This document shows positions 1 to 5,409 of a DNA stretch of 5,509 bases, piece by piece (positions within the stretch are counted from its first letter, which is position 1; each line of letters begins with the position of its first letter). The position numbers were made by a program, and so were the translations under genes. Source of the DNA: an uncultured Bacilli bacterium. Its GTDB lineage: Bacteria > Bacillota_I > Bacilli_A > RFN20 > CAG-288. The notes below the pieces were generated by a model that saw nothing but the letters and a program-made list of their open reading frames with translations, ran no database searches and was not told the origin of the DNA. The stretch is from positions 1 through 5,509 of the forward strand of contig CAOSOP010000082.1 of the NCBI GenBank assembly GCA_948525355.1, written 5' to 3'.

Positions 1-211
1 CATACACCGTATTTATTCCATTTGATTCTTTATATTTTTCCTTAGTTATTTCTTTTACATCAAAATAAATAGTTTCCACATCATTCTCTTTATTTTTTGC
101 AATGAATTCACCTTCCATAAAGCAATTCTTTTGTCCACCATGCAATCCACACGAAGTTAATGGAAATACGAATGGTATAACTAGTAAAGGCATTAATGCT
201 AATTTTTTCAT
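1..211 (-). CDS. Lipoprotein paralog copy 3 (partial, runs off the left end)
   Basis: Start ATG at 211-209; the frame stays open for 70 codons to the window edge, so the C-terminal half is missing. Residues 1-3 are MKK, followed by a hydrophobic stretch and the lipobox L-T-S-C with the lipid-modified Cys at residue 21, so the product should be a membrane-anchored surface lipoprotein. Over the first 50 mature residues I count 42 identities with copy 2, including the shared blocks GQKNCFMEGEF and ESNGINTVY. Its ATG overlaps the TGA stop of copy 2 as ATGA, and only a weak purine stretch (GGAAAAGAG) lies upstream, so translation is probably coupled to copy 2. The function is unknown and I do not recognise the family. 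The signal peptide is more like copy 2 than copy 1, suggesting that 2 and 3 are the most recent duplicates. Confidence 0.85.
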   Translation of the reverse strand, partial: MKKLALMPLLVIPFVFPLTSCGLHGGQKNCFMEGEFIAKNKENDVETIYFDVKEITKEKYKESNGINTVY

Positions 212-726
212 ACTACCAGCTCTTTTCCGCTATCATCTTTTACTGCTGAATCAAACAAAACTCCATATCTACTTAATCCTTCTGAATTCTTTTTTTGATA
301 TATTGTATATATAGGAGAACAATGGGTTTCATAGAATTCTTTATTCTCATAATGCATTACATGTGGTCTAATATGATTAGAATTGTCATCTTCATATATG
401 CAAAACACATCATCTGTTCTTACTTTCTTCATATTTTTAAATACTATACTTTCTTTTTCAGTACTTCCTTCTTCCATTATATAAAGATTCAACGAGAAAT
501 ACTTTTTTATTACAACATCATACACTGTATTTATTCCATTTGATTCTTCATATTTTTCCTTAGTTATTTCTTTCACATCAAAATAAGCAGTTTCTGCCTC
601 ATTTTCCCAGTTCTTAGCACTGAATTCACCTTCCATAAAGCAATTCTTTTGTCCTTTATGTGATCCACAAGATGTTAATGGAAATACAAATGGCATAACT
701 AATAATGGTATCAACGCTTTTTTCAT
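208..726 (-). CDS. Lipoprotein paralog copy 2 (172 aa), family unknown
   Basis: Complete 172-residue lipoprotein. The signal peptide is MKKALIPLLVMPFVFPLTSC with lipobox L-T-S-C and Cys20 as the lipidation site (established rule for type II signal peptides). The mature protein starts CGSHKGQKNCFMEGEF, then has a charged stretch, a conserved YFDVKEITK/ESNGINTVYDVVIKKYF block (about 49-77) and a conserved FCIYEDDNSN motif (about 108-117). The C-terminal tail after about residue 120 is unlike copy 1. A second mature Cys (residue 29) and Cys108 are shared with copy 1, so a disulfide is possible. The start is chosen from AGGAG, 8 bases before ATG. The gene follows copy 1 by 39 bases and its TGA overlaps the copy 3 start as ATGA. 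No known domain is recognised. Surface location is secure; function is not. Confidence 0.88.
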   Translation of the reverse strand: MKKALIPLLVMPFVFPLTSCGSHKGQKNCFMEGEFSAKNWENEAETAYFDVKEITKEKYEESNGINTVYDVVIKKYFSLNLYIMEEGSTEKESIVFKNMKKVRTDDVFCIYEDDNSNHIRPHVMHYENKEFYETHCSPIYTIYQKKNSEGLSRYGVLFDSAVKDDSGKELVV

Positions 727-765
727 ACTACAAACTCCTATGTATTTTACTGATTTAAGTTTTGC

Positions 766-1230
766 TTAAATTACAGTTGCTCTATATCTCCTTAATTCAT
801 CAGAATTCTTAATTTCGCATATATCATATCCTCTTTTGTTACTTTCCTCATAGAACCTAATATTAGGACAAATATAATTAGAATTATCATCTTCATATAT
901 ACAAAAGATTTCATAAGTTCTTGTCATTTTAAGGTTAGTATATGTTATATACTCTTTCTCATTACTTCCTTCTTCTGTTATATAAAGACTTAGTGCGAAA
1001 TACTTTTTTATAACGACATCATATACTGTATTTATTCCATTTGATTCTTCATATTTTGCCTTAGTTATTTCTTTTACATCAAAATAAACCATTTCCGTTT
1101 CTTTTTCTTCATTTTTCGCACTGAATTCACCTTCCATAAAGCAATTCTTTTGTCCTTTATGTGATCCACAAGATGTTAGTGGAAATGCTAATGTTGTAGT
1201 TAATAATGTAAGTAATATAGCTTTTTTCAT
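766..1230 (-). CDS. Lipoprotein paralog copy 1 (154 aa), family unknown, shortened C-terminus
   Basis: Complete 154-residue lipoprotein with MKK, a hydrophobic core and lipobox L-T-S-C (Cys21). Over the first 69 mature residues I count 60 identities with copy 2; identity then drops (18 of 29 up to the shared FCIYEDDNSN motif) and is low after that. The protein ends in RRYRATVI, where copy 2 continues for about 16 more residues after its RYG. The bases after the copy 1 stop (727-765) still resemble the 3' coding end of copy 2 (shared CAGTAAAA, ATAG-G, GTAGTATGAAAAA), so copy 1 appears to have lost its original tail by a small indel or early stop. The SD AAAGGAAG lies 6 bases before ATG. It is the first gene of the array, downstream of the peptidase and a long inverted repeat. 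Function unknown. Confidence 0.88.
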   Translation of the reverse strand: MKKAILLTLLTTTLAFPLTSCGSHKGQKNCFMEGEFSAKNEEKETEMVYFDVKEITKAKYEESNGINTVYDVVIKKYFALSLYITEEGSNEKEYITYTNLKMTRTYEIFCIYEDDNSNYICPNIRFYEESNKRGYDICEIKNSDELRRYRATVI

Positions 1231-1251
1231 ATTATCTTCCTTTCTTTTTAT

Positions 1252-1296
1252 AGTTCATATTGCAACTATGATTCTACATTAGTTGCAATATGAACT
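1252..1296. repeat. Perfect 17-bp inverted repeat between peptidase and lipoprotein array
   Basis: Arms at 1252-1268 and 1280-1296 are perfectly complementary with an 11-base loop, giving a very stable hairpin (core AGTTCATATTGCAACT / AGTTGCAATATGAACT). It starts 22 bases after the peptidase stop and sits just upstream of the copy 1 SD. On the minus strand, the direction of the genes, it is followed by ATAAAAAG, not by U residues, so it is a poor rho-independent terminator there. On the plus strand it is followed by five T, but no plus-strand gene precedes it. It may be an mRNA-processing or 3'-stabilising hairpin, a partial attenuator, or an operator dyad. Confidence 0.85.
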
Positions 1297-1317
1297 TTTT
1301 ACTATATTTATTCTTAA

Positions 1318-2805
1318 TTAATCATATTCGACATTAATATTTTCTAGGACCACTCTTCCTTTGTTCCTATCAGCAGTAGCGTTTATTATAGTTGAATAGA
1401 ATCTTATACGGGTTGTTTTTCTTGGGAAAACAACCACAAATGAATCTGGATTCTCTTTGTTTTTAGACAAATCACTAACGTCAATAGTTACATGATTGTT
1501 CCATCCATTAGAATCGTAGTACTGCATATTTAATGTCTCGTGTGTTGTATATTCATTTTCACTCCATTGTGCCGCATCAAATGTTACTCTGTTAACTGGA
1601 TGTGGGAATGTAATATCTAAATAAGCAGTTCCAGCATTAATTCTATTTGGTGAGAGCACAAGGTATTTGTCTTCTATATAGCTACATCTAAGTCTTTCTG
1701 TCATAACTTCTGTTCCTGAGGAAAGCGTAACCGCTTTGCTAACTGGATAGAAGAAATATTGACCTTTTCCAGATGCGTTTACAAAGTCCTTAGCAAAGTC
1801 AGAAGCATTAATCATATACTGGTTCTTGAAGTTTTGCTTATAAGTAACGATTCCAGAAAATGCTGTATTTAAAATATCAGCATCACAGTATAAAACCTCA
1901 TTTTCACCAAAATTAGGCCAACCTTTTAAAAACACCTTTTCAATAGTTTCACCTTCTGTCTTAGGGATACCAAACCAAGTTTCATATCCATAAATATTAG
2001 AATAGTGTCCTGAAAAGTCACTATCACCAACATCATCAGTATAAACTGTTACAGGCATTCCAAGTTTAATGTTTTCTTTTAGTGTTTCTAGGTTCTTCTT
2101 TCCATCACCACTTAAACCCAGTAAATTAGTAACATGTTTAGATACAATAGATCCTTGCAATCCGTGATTCTTTTTTACTGTATCAAAACCACCCGTGTAA
2201 TCCCAAGACCAAACTTTAGATGCGCCAATATTGCCAAAAACAGAATAATGAGTATTCTTGAACAGTTCTGCTGCTAATTGCACACGTTGCTTTGGATCAT
2301 CAGAATCTTCAATTAATTCAGTATATCCAATATACTTGGCTAGATAATCAAAAATACCTAAACCAGCAATAGGTCCACATCCACCATAATCAGTTTTATC
2401 ATCAACTCCAGCTAGTATAATAGCTTCAGTTCTTTCTTCTTCCCAATATGGATTTCCAACTTTTAGCGAATTACCACCAACATCTCTAGGAATAAATCCT
2501 GAGACATCACTTGTTAAGGCACTATCCCAACTATTTTGCCACCAAATATATTGTGGATAATGCAAATTTAGATATTCTTCACAATTAGTAATGTTTTCTT
2601 TAAACGCGCCAGAACTCTTCGCCATAGTGCTGTTCTGCTCTTGAACATAGGTTTCATATTTTTCCCATGTATCAATTTTATTCTCTTTTAGAACTATTTG
2701 TTCTTCTTGTGTCGCATGCTTAATTACGGTAGAAAAGTCTGTAGTGGTTGCTACATTAGCAGTAAGTAGTGTAGCAACATTTGCTAATAAGAATATATTC
2801 GCCAT
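1318..2805 (-). CDS. Secreted papain/C39-like cysteine peptidase (putative), 495 aa
   Basis: The likely catalytic motif is GGCGPIAGLG with Cys143, the pattern seen at the nucleophile helix of C39-like and related papain-fold bacterial peptidases. The matching His is probably His267 in SGHYSNIYGYETW, and Asn298 in KGWPNFG may be the third residue; these are assigned by motif order, not alignment. N-terminal region: a hydrophobic stretch MANIFLLANVATLLTANVA that looks like a signal peptide but lacks the usual basic residues, then a charged helical segment (about 28-75) that could be a propeptide. The region from about 355 to 495 is beta-rich (alternating hydrophobic strands such as AYLDITF, SFVVVFP, TRIRFY) and resembles a C-terminal adhesion or carbohydrate-binding-like sandwich; I cannot name the family. 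The start is supported by AAAAAGGAGGAG ending 5 bases before ATG. It overlaps the upstream small membrane-protein ORF by 50 bases. Role: probably extracellular protein or peptide cleavage; substrate unknown. Confidence 0.85.
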   Translation of the reverse strand: MANIFLLANVATLLTANVATTTDFSTVIKHATQEEQIVLKENKIDTWEKYETYVQEQNSTMAKSSGAFKENITNCEEYLNLHYPQYIWWQNSWDSALTSDVSGFIPRDVGGNSLKVGNPYWEEERTEAIILAGVDDKTDYGGCGPIAGLGIFDYLAKYIGYTELIEDSDDPKQRVQLAAELFKNTHYSVFGNIGASKVWSWDYTGGFDTVKKNHGLQGSIVSKHVTNLLGLSGDGKKNLETLKENIKLGMPVTVYTDDVGDSDFSGHYSNIYGYETWFGIPKTEGETIEKVFLKGWPNFGENEVLYCDADILNTAFSGIVTYKQNFKNQYMINASDFAKDFVNASGKGQYFFYPVSKAVTLSSGTEVMTERLRCSYIEDKYLVLSPNRINAGTAYLDITFPHPVNRVTFDAAQWSENEYTTHETLNMQYYDSNGWNNHVTIDVSDLSKNKENPDSFVVVFPRKTTRIRFYSTIINATADRNKGRVVLENINVEYD

Positions 2806-3094
2806 ATAAACTCCTCCTTTTTATAGCTATATCTTTTCTAAGTCTTGATTTATTACATTGTTCAAATAGAACTATACAAGTTTTATTATTTTCTTTACGA
2901 ATAATAAAAAATTCATTAACATACCATAAGTTGTTAATGAACCAAGCAAAACTAAATATATAATGTAATTTTATCAAAACATCTTGTAAAAGCTCGCTAT
3001 TAAAAAACTCTAATCTGCATAAAGCACATAAACTTGAAGATAGAAGACAAAGAACGGCGATTGAAGTAACTAATAGACTTAGAGTATTTGTCAT
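2756..3094 (-). CDS. Small putative membrane protein (112 aa), unknown function
   Basis: The ATG at 3094 is preceded by GAAAGGAG with an 8-base spacer, a good SD; an upstream in-frame GTG at 3124 has no SD. Two hydrophobic segments are visible: residues about 5-25 (signal or TM1, with Cys16, Cys23 and Cys26) and about 43-65 (TM2, rich in Phe/Trp/Tyr). A basic tail from about 66 (RKENNK...KSRLRKDIAIKRR) suggests a cytoplasmic C-terminus. The last ~20 codons are read across the SD and first 50 bases of the peptidase gene in another frame (rare AGG AGG codons, ending CCYTTYC), so the natural C-terminus may have been lost or the tail is unselected. The N-terminus MTNTLSLL resembles the MANIFLL of the peptidase. 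It could be an accessory or immunity-type membrane protein for the peptidase, but this is only positional. It may also be a decayed gene. Confidence 0.5.
   Translation of the reverse strand: MTNTLSLLVTSIAVLCLLSSSLCALCRLEFFNSELLQDVLIKLHYIFSFAWFINNLWYVNEFFIIRKENNKTCIVLFEQCNKSRLRKDIAIKRRSLYGEYILISKCCYTTYC
2811..2822 (-). promoter_or_regulatory. Strong ribosome binding site of the peptidase gene
   Basis: AAAAAGGAGGAG read on the minus strand, with GGAGG 7 bases from the ATG at 2805. It fixes the start of the peptidase. It lies inside the coding frame of the overlapping upstream ORF, where it reads as Lys-Arg-Arg-Ser. Confidence 0.85.
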
Positions 3095-3110
3095 AATATA
3101 AACTCCTTTC

Positions 3111-3146
3111 TCAATATCGACCACGTCTACTTTTTTGTCCCGACAT
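3111..3146 (-). CDS. Possible 11-codon basic leader peptide
   Basis: ATG at 3146 opens MSGQKSRRGRY and stops with TGA immediately before the SD of the small membrane-protein gene. The only nearby SD is the strong one at 3164-3177, 22 bases away from GGAGG to ATG, which is too far for normal initiation; an in-frame CTG at 3155 would be 13 bases away. It could be a translated leader coupling ribosomes into the next SD, or chance. Confidence 0.2.
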   Translation of the reverse strand: MSGQKSRRGRY

Positions 3147-3163
3147 CCTATGCAGTTTTAATC

Positions 3164-3177
3164 TATCACCTCCTTTT
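3164..3177 (-). promoter_or_regulatory. Orphan, near-perfect Shine-Dalgarno at predicted mRNA 5' end (STAB-SD-like)
   Basis: AAAAGGAGGTGATA is complementary to essentially the whole anti-SD of 16S rRNA, yet no ATG/GTG/TTG lies at 5-10 bases with an open frame. A perfect TATAAT ends only 4 bases upstream, so the transcript should begin at or within the A run. In Bacillus thuringiensis cry mRNAs an SD placed at the 5' end (STAB-SD) binds ribosomes and blocks 5' exonuclease (RNase J); this site has the same arrangement. Function here is inferred. Confidence 0.5.
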
Positions 3178-3181
3178 GAGT

Positions 3182-3209
3182 ATTATAGAAAACAGTGAGC
3201 TAAATTCAT
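3182..3209 (-). promoter_or_regulatory. Candidate sigma-A promoter of the membrane protein/peptidase unit
   Basis: A perfect -10 TATAAT at 3187-3182 with a weak -35 ATGAAT (3209-3204) and a 16-base spacer. The predicted start is around 3175-3177, directly at the orphan SD. The -35 is poor, so an activator or the alternative promoter just upstream may contribute. Confidence 0.5.
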
Positions 3210-3215
3210 TTCTTT

Positions 3216-3245
3216 TCTATAACATTATTTTATTATTTTTTTCAA
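3216..3245 (-). promoter_or_regulatory. Alternative upstream promoter (extended -10)
   Basis: TTGAAA at 3245-3240, an 18-base spacer, and TGT-TATAGA with the TGn extension (-10 at 3221-3216). The spacer and upstream region are very A/T-rich. It would produce a leader about 35 bases longer than the TATAAT promoter. Confidence 0.35.
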
Positions 3246-3265
3246 GCAAATACAATGATTTTTAC

Positions 3266-3292
3266 CTTTACAGACACCATAAATGTGTAAAG
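3266..3292. repeat. Short dyad CTTTACA-N13-TGTAAAG
   Basis: Perfect 7-bp arms at 3266-3272 and 3286-3292, about 20 bases upstream of the alternative -35 box. The position suits a regulator-binding site for the downstream unit, but arms of this length arise easily by chance in A/T-rich DNA. The remaining intergenic stretch to 3395 shows no gene. Confidence 0.25.
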
Positions 3293-3395
3293 AAAAAAGG
3301 ACTATTATATATTACTTTTCTATGTTATACTTAAAAGTGGATTGGATTTTAATAACTTAAGAATAATCACTACTAATTTAACTTAATTTTTTAAT

Positions 3396-3421
3396 TTAAA
3401 AAGGACACGATTAGTGCCCTT
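3396..3421 (-). terminator. Intrinsic terminator of htpG
   Basis: On the minus strand AAGGGCAC-TAATC-GTGTCCTT forms an 8-bp stem (one G-U pair) with a 5-base loop, followed by TTTTTAAATT. The left arm begins inside the TAA stop codon of htpG. It should separate the htpG transcript from the downstream unit. Confidence 0.8.
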
Positions 3422-5105
3422 ATTTAATAGATAAACTTTTTGAAATCAAATCATTGATATTATTAACAAATTCAGCCTTATCTTTTATTTCAAAGCCTTG
3501 TAACATCATAGCTTCATCGTATAATACTCGTCCTGCTTTTTTTATACTCTCATCATCGCCTTTTAATGATTTAATCAATTCAAACAACCTTGAATTTGAA
3601 TTAATCTTAAGTATTTTTTCAGATTTTATTTTTCCTTGCATATTAGGATCATTATCTAAAACTTCTTCCATGTTCATTGATACTCCACCATTTTTCGTTT
3701 GTATGCATGCTGGTGCATCAATTAGATCATTAGTAAATGTAACTTCACTAACTTTATCACTAAGTGAATCTTTAATAATATCCACTATCTCTTTATTCTC
3801 AGCGACTAAAGAACTGATTTTGTCTTTTTCTTCTTGCGTGACATCCTCTTCTTTTTCACTTGCTATATTAAAGAACTGTTTCTTTTCATAATCACGCATC
3901 ATTGTTAAAGAAAACTCATCAATACTATCCTTTAATAATAAGACATCGATTCCCTTTTTACGATATATATCAAGCTGAGGTAATAACTTAATGCTCTCTA
4001 ACGATTTTCCACAAGCAAAATAAATCTTTTCCTGACTTGATTCCATAGAACCAACATAAGACTTTAAATCTATTTTATCATCACCATTTAAGTGATCATA
4101 AATCAAAAGGTCCTGTAATTCTTCTTTTTTTGATCCAAAAGAAGAATAAATTCCATATTTCAAGAAAGTGCCATAAACATCAAAGAACTTTAAATACTTT
4201 TCGTTATCATTTTTCTTTAAATCTTTAAGATTAGAAAGTATCTTCTTTTCAATGCTTTCTCTAATTCTCTTAAGCATGACATCATTTTGCAACATTTCAC
4301 GAGAAACATTTAATGAAAGATCATCGCTATCAACTAATCCTTTAACAAACTTCAAATAATCAGGAATTAAATCCTTACAGTTCTTTTGGATAAATACACT
4401 TTTTGCGTATAAATCAAGTCCTTTTTCATAGTTCTCACTATATAAATCAGAAGGAATATGCGAAGGAATGAATGCCAAAGCATTATAACAAACCAATCCT
4501 TCAACTTTAATGTTTAATGAACTTATTGGATCTTCATAATCATAGAAATGCTCTTTATAGAATTCAGATAAATCCTTATCACTAACTTCCTTCTTGTTCT
4601 TTTTCCATAAAGGAATCATAGAATTTAAAGTTTTAGTAACAACATTTTCTTCAAATTCATCCTTAATATCTTCACCATTTTCATCCTTCTTGTTGACTCT
4701 TTCTTTAACATCCATTTGAATAGGATAACGTATATAGTCACTATATTTTTTAACCAAATCCTCTATAACATATGTTTTTAGGTAACGAGAATAATCCTCT
4801 TCATCTACATCATCTTTTAAATAAATGTCTATTCTCGTTCCACCATCAGTTTCATCACTTAATTCTTCGATAGAATAACTTTCAAGTCCATCACTTTCAA
4901 AACGATACGCTTTGTCATCATACTTTTTGGTCGTTACAACAATATTTTTAGCAACCATATATGCCGAATAAAAACCTACACCAAATTGTCCAATAATATT
5001 CAATCCACTCTTATCAGCTTTGACCTTTTCTAATTGTGCAAAAAACTCTTTACTACCTGATTTTGCAATAGTACCTAAATCATCAACAAGGTCTTCCTTA
5101 CTCAT
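3420..5105 (-). CDS. htpG: Chaperone HtpG (Hsp90 family), main fragment after a frame break
   Basis: Encodes residues 81-641 of a reconstructed HtpG, the cytosolic ATP-dependent homodimeric Hsp90 chaperone. Numbered on the restored 641-residue protein (HtpG is usually about 620-640): the IAKSGSKEF segment begins at 93, the GQFGVGFYSAYM glycine-rich ATP-lid motif is at 119-130, DGGTRIDIYL at 167-176 closes the N-domain, NSMIPLWKK at about 241 starts the middle domain, and SLNVSREMLQ at 344-353 carries the conserved Arg that contacts the ATP gamma-phosphate. The C-terminal dimerisation domain is complete and ends at TAA. Its formal ATG (5105) overlaps the TGA of the N-terminal fragment as ATGA but has no good SD, and it lies in the middle of the DNGIGMS motif, so it is not a natural gene start. 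As a separate product it would lack the Glu/Asn/Asp of ATP binding. The family assignment is certain; whether the break is real is not. Confidence 0.95.
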   Translation of the reverse strand: MSKEDLVDDLGTIAKSGSKEFFAQLEKVKADKSGLNIIGQFGVGFYSAYMVAKNIVVTTKKYDDKAYRFESDGLESYSIEELSDETDGGTRIDIYLKDDVDEEDYSRYLKTYVIEDLVKKYSDYIRYPIQMDVKERVNKKDENGEDIKDEFEENVVTKTLNSMIPLWKKNKKEVSDKDLSEFYKEHFYDYEDPISSLNIKVEGLVCYNALAFIPSHIPSDLYSENYEKGLDLYAKSVFIQKNCKDLIPDYLKFVKGLVDSDDLSLNVSREMLQNDVMLKRIRESIEKKILSNLKDLKKNDNEKYLKFFDVYGTFLKYGIYSSFGSKKEELQDLLIYDHLNGDDKIDLKSYVGSMESSQEKIYFACGKSLESIKLLPQLDIYRKKGIDVLLLKDSIDEFSLTMMRDYEKKQFFNIASEKEEDVTQEEKDKISSLVAENKEIVDIIKDSLSDKVSEVTFTNDLIDAPACIQTKNGGVSMNMEEVLDNDPNMQGKIKSEKILKINSNSRLFELIKSLKGDDESIKKAGRVLYDEAMMLQGFEIKDKAEFVNNINDLISKSLSIK

Positions 5106-5344
5106 TCCAATACCATTATCGATAATAGATAGAACCTTTTTTTCTCATCAACTTTAATGATGATCTTATGATCTCTTTTATCTAATCCCTTCTCAGTTAG
5201 AGATTTATACTTATATTTATCTATTGCATCACTTGCATTTGAAATAAGTTCCCTCAAAAAAACATCCTTATTTGAATAAATCGAATTAATAACTAAGTTT
5301 AACAACTCCTTGCTCTCTGCTTGAAAATGTTTAATTTCTTTCAT
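5102..5344 (-). CDS. htpG: Chaperone HtpG, N-terminal fragment (80 aa before frame break)
   Basis: ATG at 5344 is the correct start: GGAGGA lies 6 bases upstream and the protein begins MKEIKHFQAESKELLNLVI like other HtpG proteins. The in-frame ATG at 5362 lies upstream of that SD and is not needed. The fragment holds the first ATP-binding motif, LRELISNASDAID, with the catalytic Glu32 and Mg-binding Asn36, plus Asp39. After VDEKK the frame shifts and ends in RFYLLSIMVLE and TGA instead of the expected KVLSIIDNGIGM. Alone it is too short to fold as a Bergerat ATPase domain. Confidence 0.93.
   Translation of the reverse strand: MKEIKHFQAESKELLNLVINSIYSNKDVFLRELISNASDAIDKYKYKSLTEKGLDKRDHKIIIKVDEKKRFYLLSIMVLE
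5137..5143 (-). other. Single-base frame break in a 7-A run of htpG
   Basis: Minus strand reads GAG followed by seven A and GG. Eight A would read EKKKVLSIIDNGIGMS and join the two htpG fragments into one 641-residue frame (3420-5344, 1925 bases plus one). The break is two codons after Glu67 and just ahead of the adenine-binding Asp76. A homopolymer sequencing or assembly error is the simplest cause; a real mutation or -1 slippage on the A run would also produce this. Confidence 0.9.
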
Positions 5345-5350
5345 AACTCT

Positions 5351-5356
5351 TCCTCC
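5351..5356 (-). promoter_or_regulatory. Ribosome binding site of htpG
   Basis: GGAGGA followed by a 6-base spacer (AGAGTT) to the ATG at 5344. It decides the start codon against the ATG at 5362, which precedes it. Confidence 0.9.
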
Positions 5357-5381
5357 ATACAAAAGTATTATAATTCAATAT

Positions 5382-5408
5382 TTAGCACAATCAATACAAA
5401 AGTGCTAA
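5382..5408 (-). promoter_or_regulatory. CIRCE-like HrcA operator of htpG
   Basis: TTAGCACAA-N9-AAGTGCTAA. The CIRCE consensus is TTAGCACTC-N9-GAGTGCTAA, so 15 of 18 arm bases match and the spacer is exactly 9. The core TTAGCAC/GTGCTAA is a perfect dyad. It begins 1 base after the -10 box, covering the predicted transcription start, the classic place for HrcA repression. This implies heat-shock control of htpG through HrcA and GroE titration. Confidence 0.88.
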
Positions 5409-5409
5409 G

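Larger units (their letters stand above)
1..1230 (-). repeat. Tandem array of three paralogous lipoprotein genes
   Basis: Three homologous genes lie head to tail. A 33-base stretch encoding GQKNCFMEGEF is identical in all three copies (104-136, 622-654, 1123-1155), giving repeat spacings of 518 and 501 bases. A second well-conserved stretch encodes ESNGINTVY in each copy. The 3' halves of copies 1 and 2 are divergent. The pattern is what recent tandem duplication plus local gene conversion, or selection on the N-terminal half, would leave. The array may continue beyond position 1. Confidence 0.9.

Noticed and set aside
102..543. Two plus-strand open frames opposite lipoprotein copies 2 and 3
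   Set aside because: No SD, antisense to genes supported by paralogy, and Phe/Ile/Tyr-rich composition as expected for antisense of Lys/Glu/Asn-rich coding DNA.
1..1230. Lipoprotein array as a CRISPR or minisatellite-type repeat
   Set aside because: The repeat unit is ~500 bases of open reading frame with lipoprotein signals and codon-level conservation, so it is gene duplication.
1252..1300. Hairpin plus five T read as a plus-strand rho-independent terminator
   Set aside because: The hairpin is real, but no plus-strand gene lies upstream to terminate; kept as an inverted repeat of unknown role.
2781..2963. Plus-strand 60-codon frame opposite the small membrane-protein gene
   Set aside because: No ribosome binding site and no promoter; it overlaps the peptidase start region in antisense.
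3095..3124. GTG at 3124 as start of the small membrane protein
   Set aside because: It lacks an SD, whereas the ATG at 3094 has GAAAGGAG at 8 bases and begins directly with the hydrophobic segment.
3454..3891. Plus-strand open frame of 145 codons inside htpG
   Set aside because: It is antisense to well-conserved HtpG coding sequence, has no SD, and its Ser/Leu/Phe-rich translation is typical of a reverse-complement shadow.
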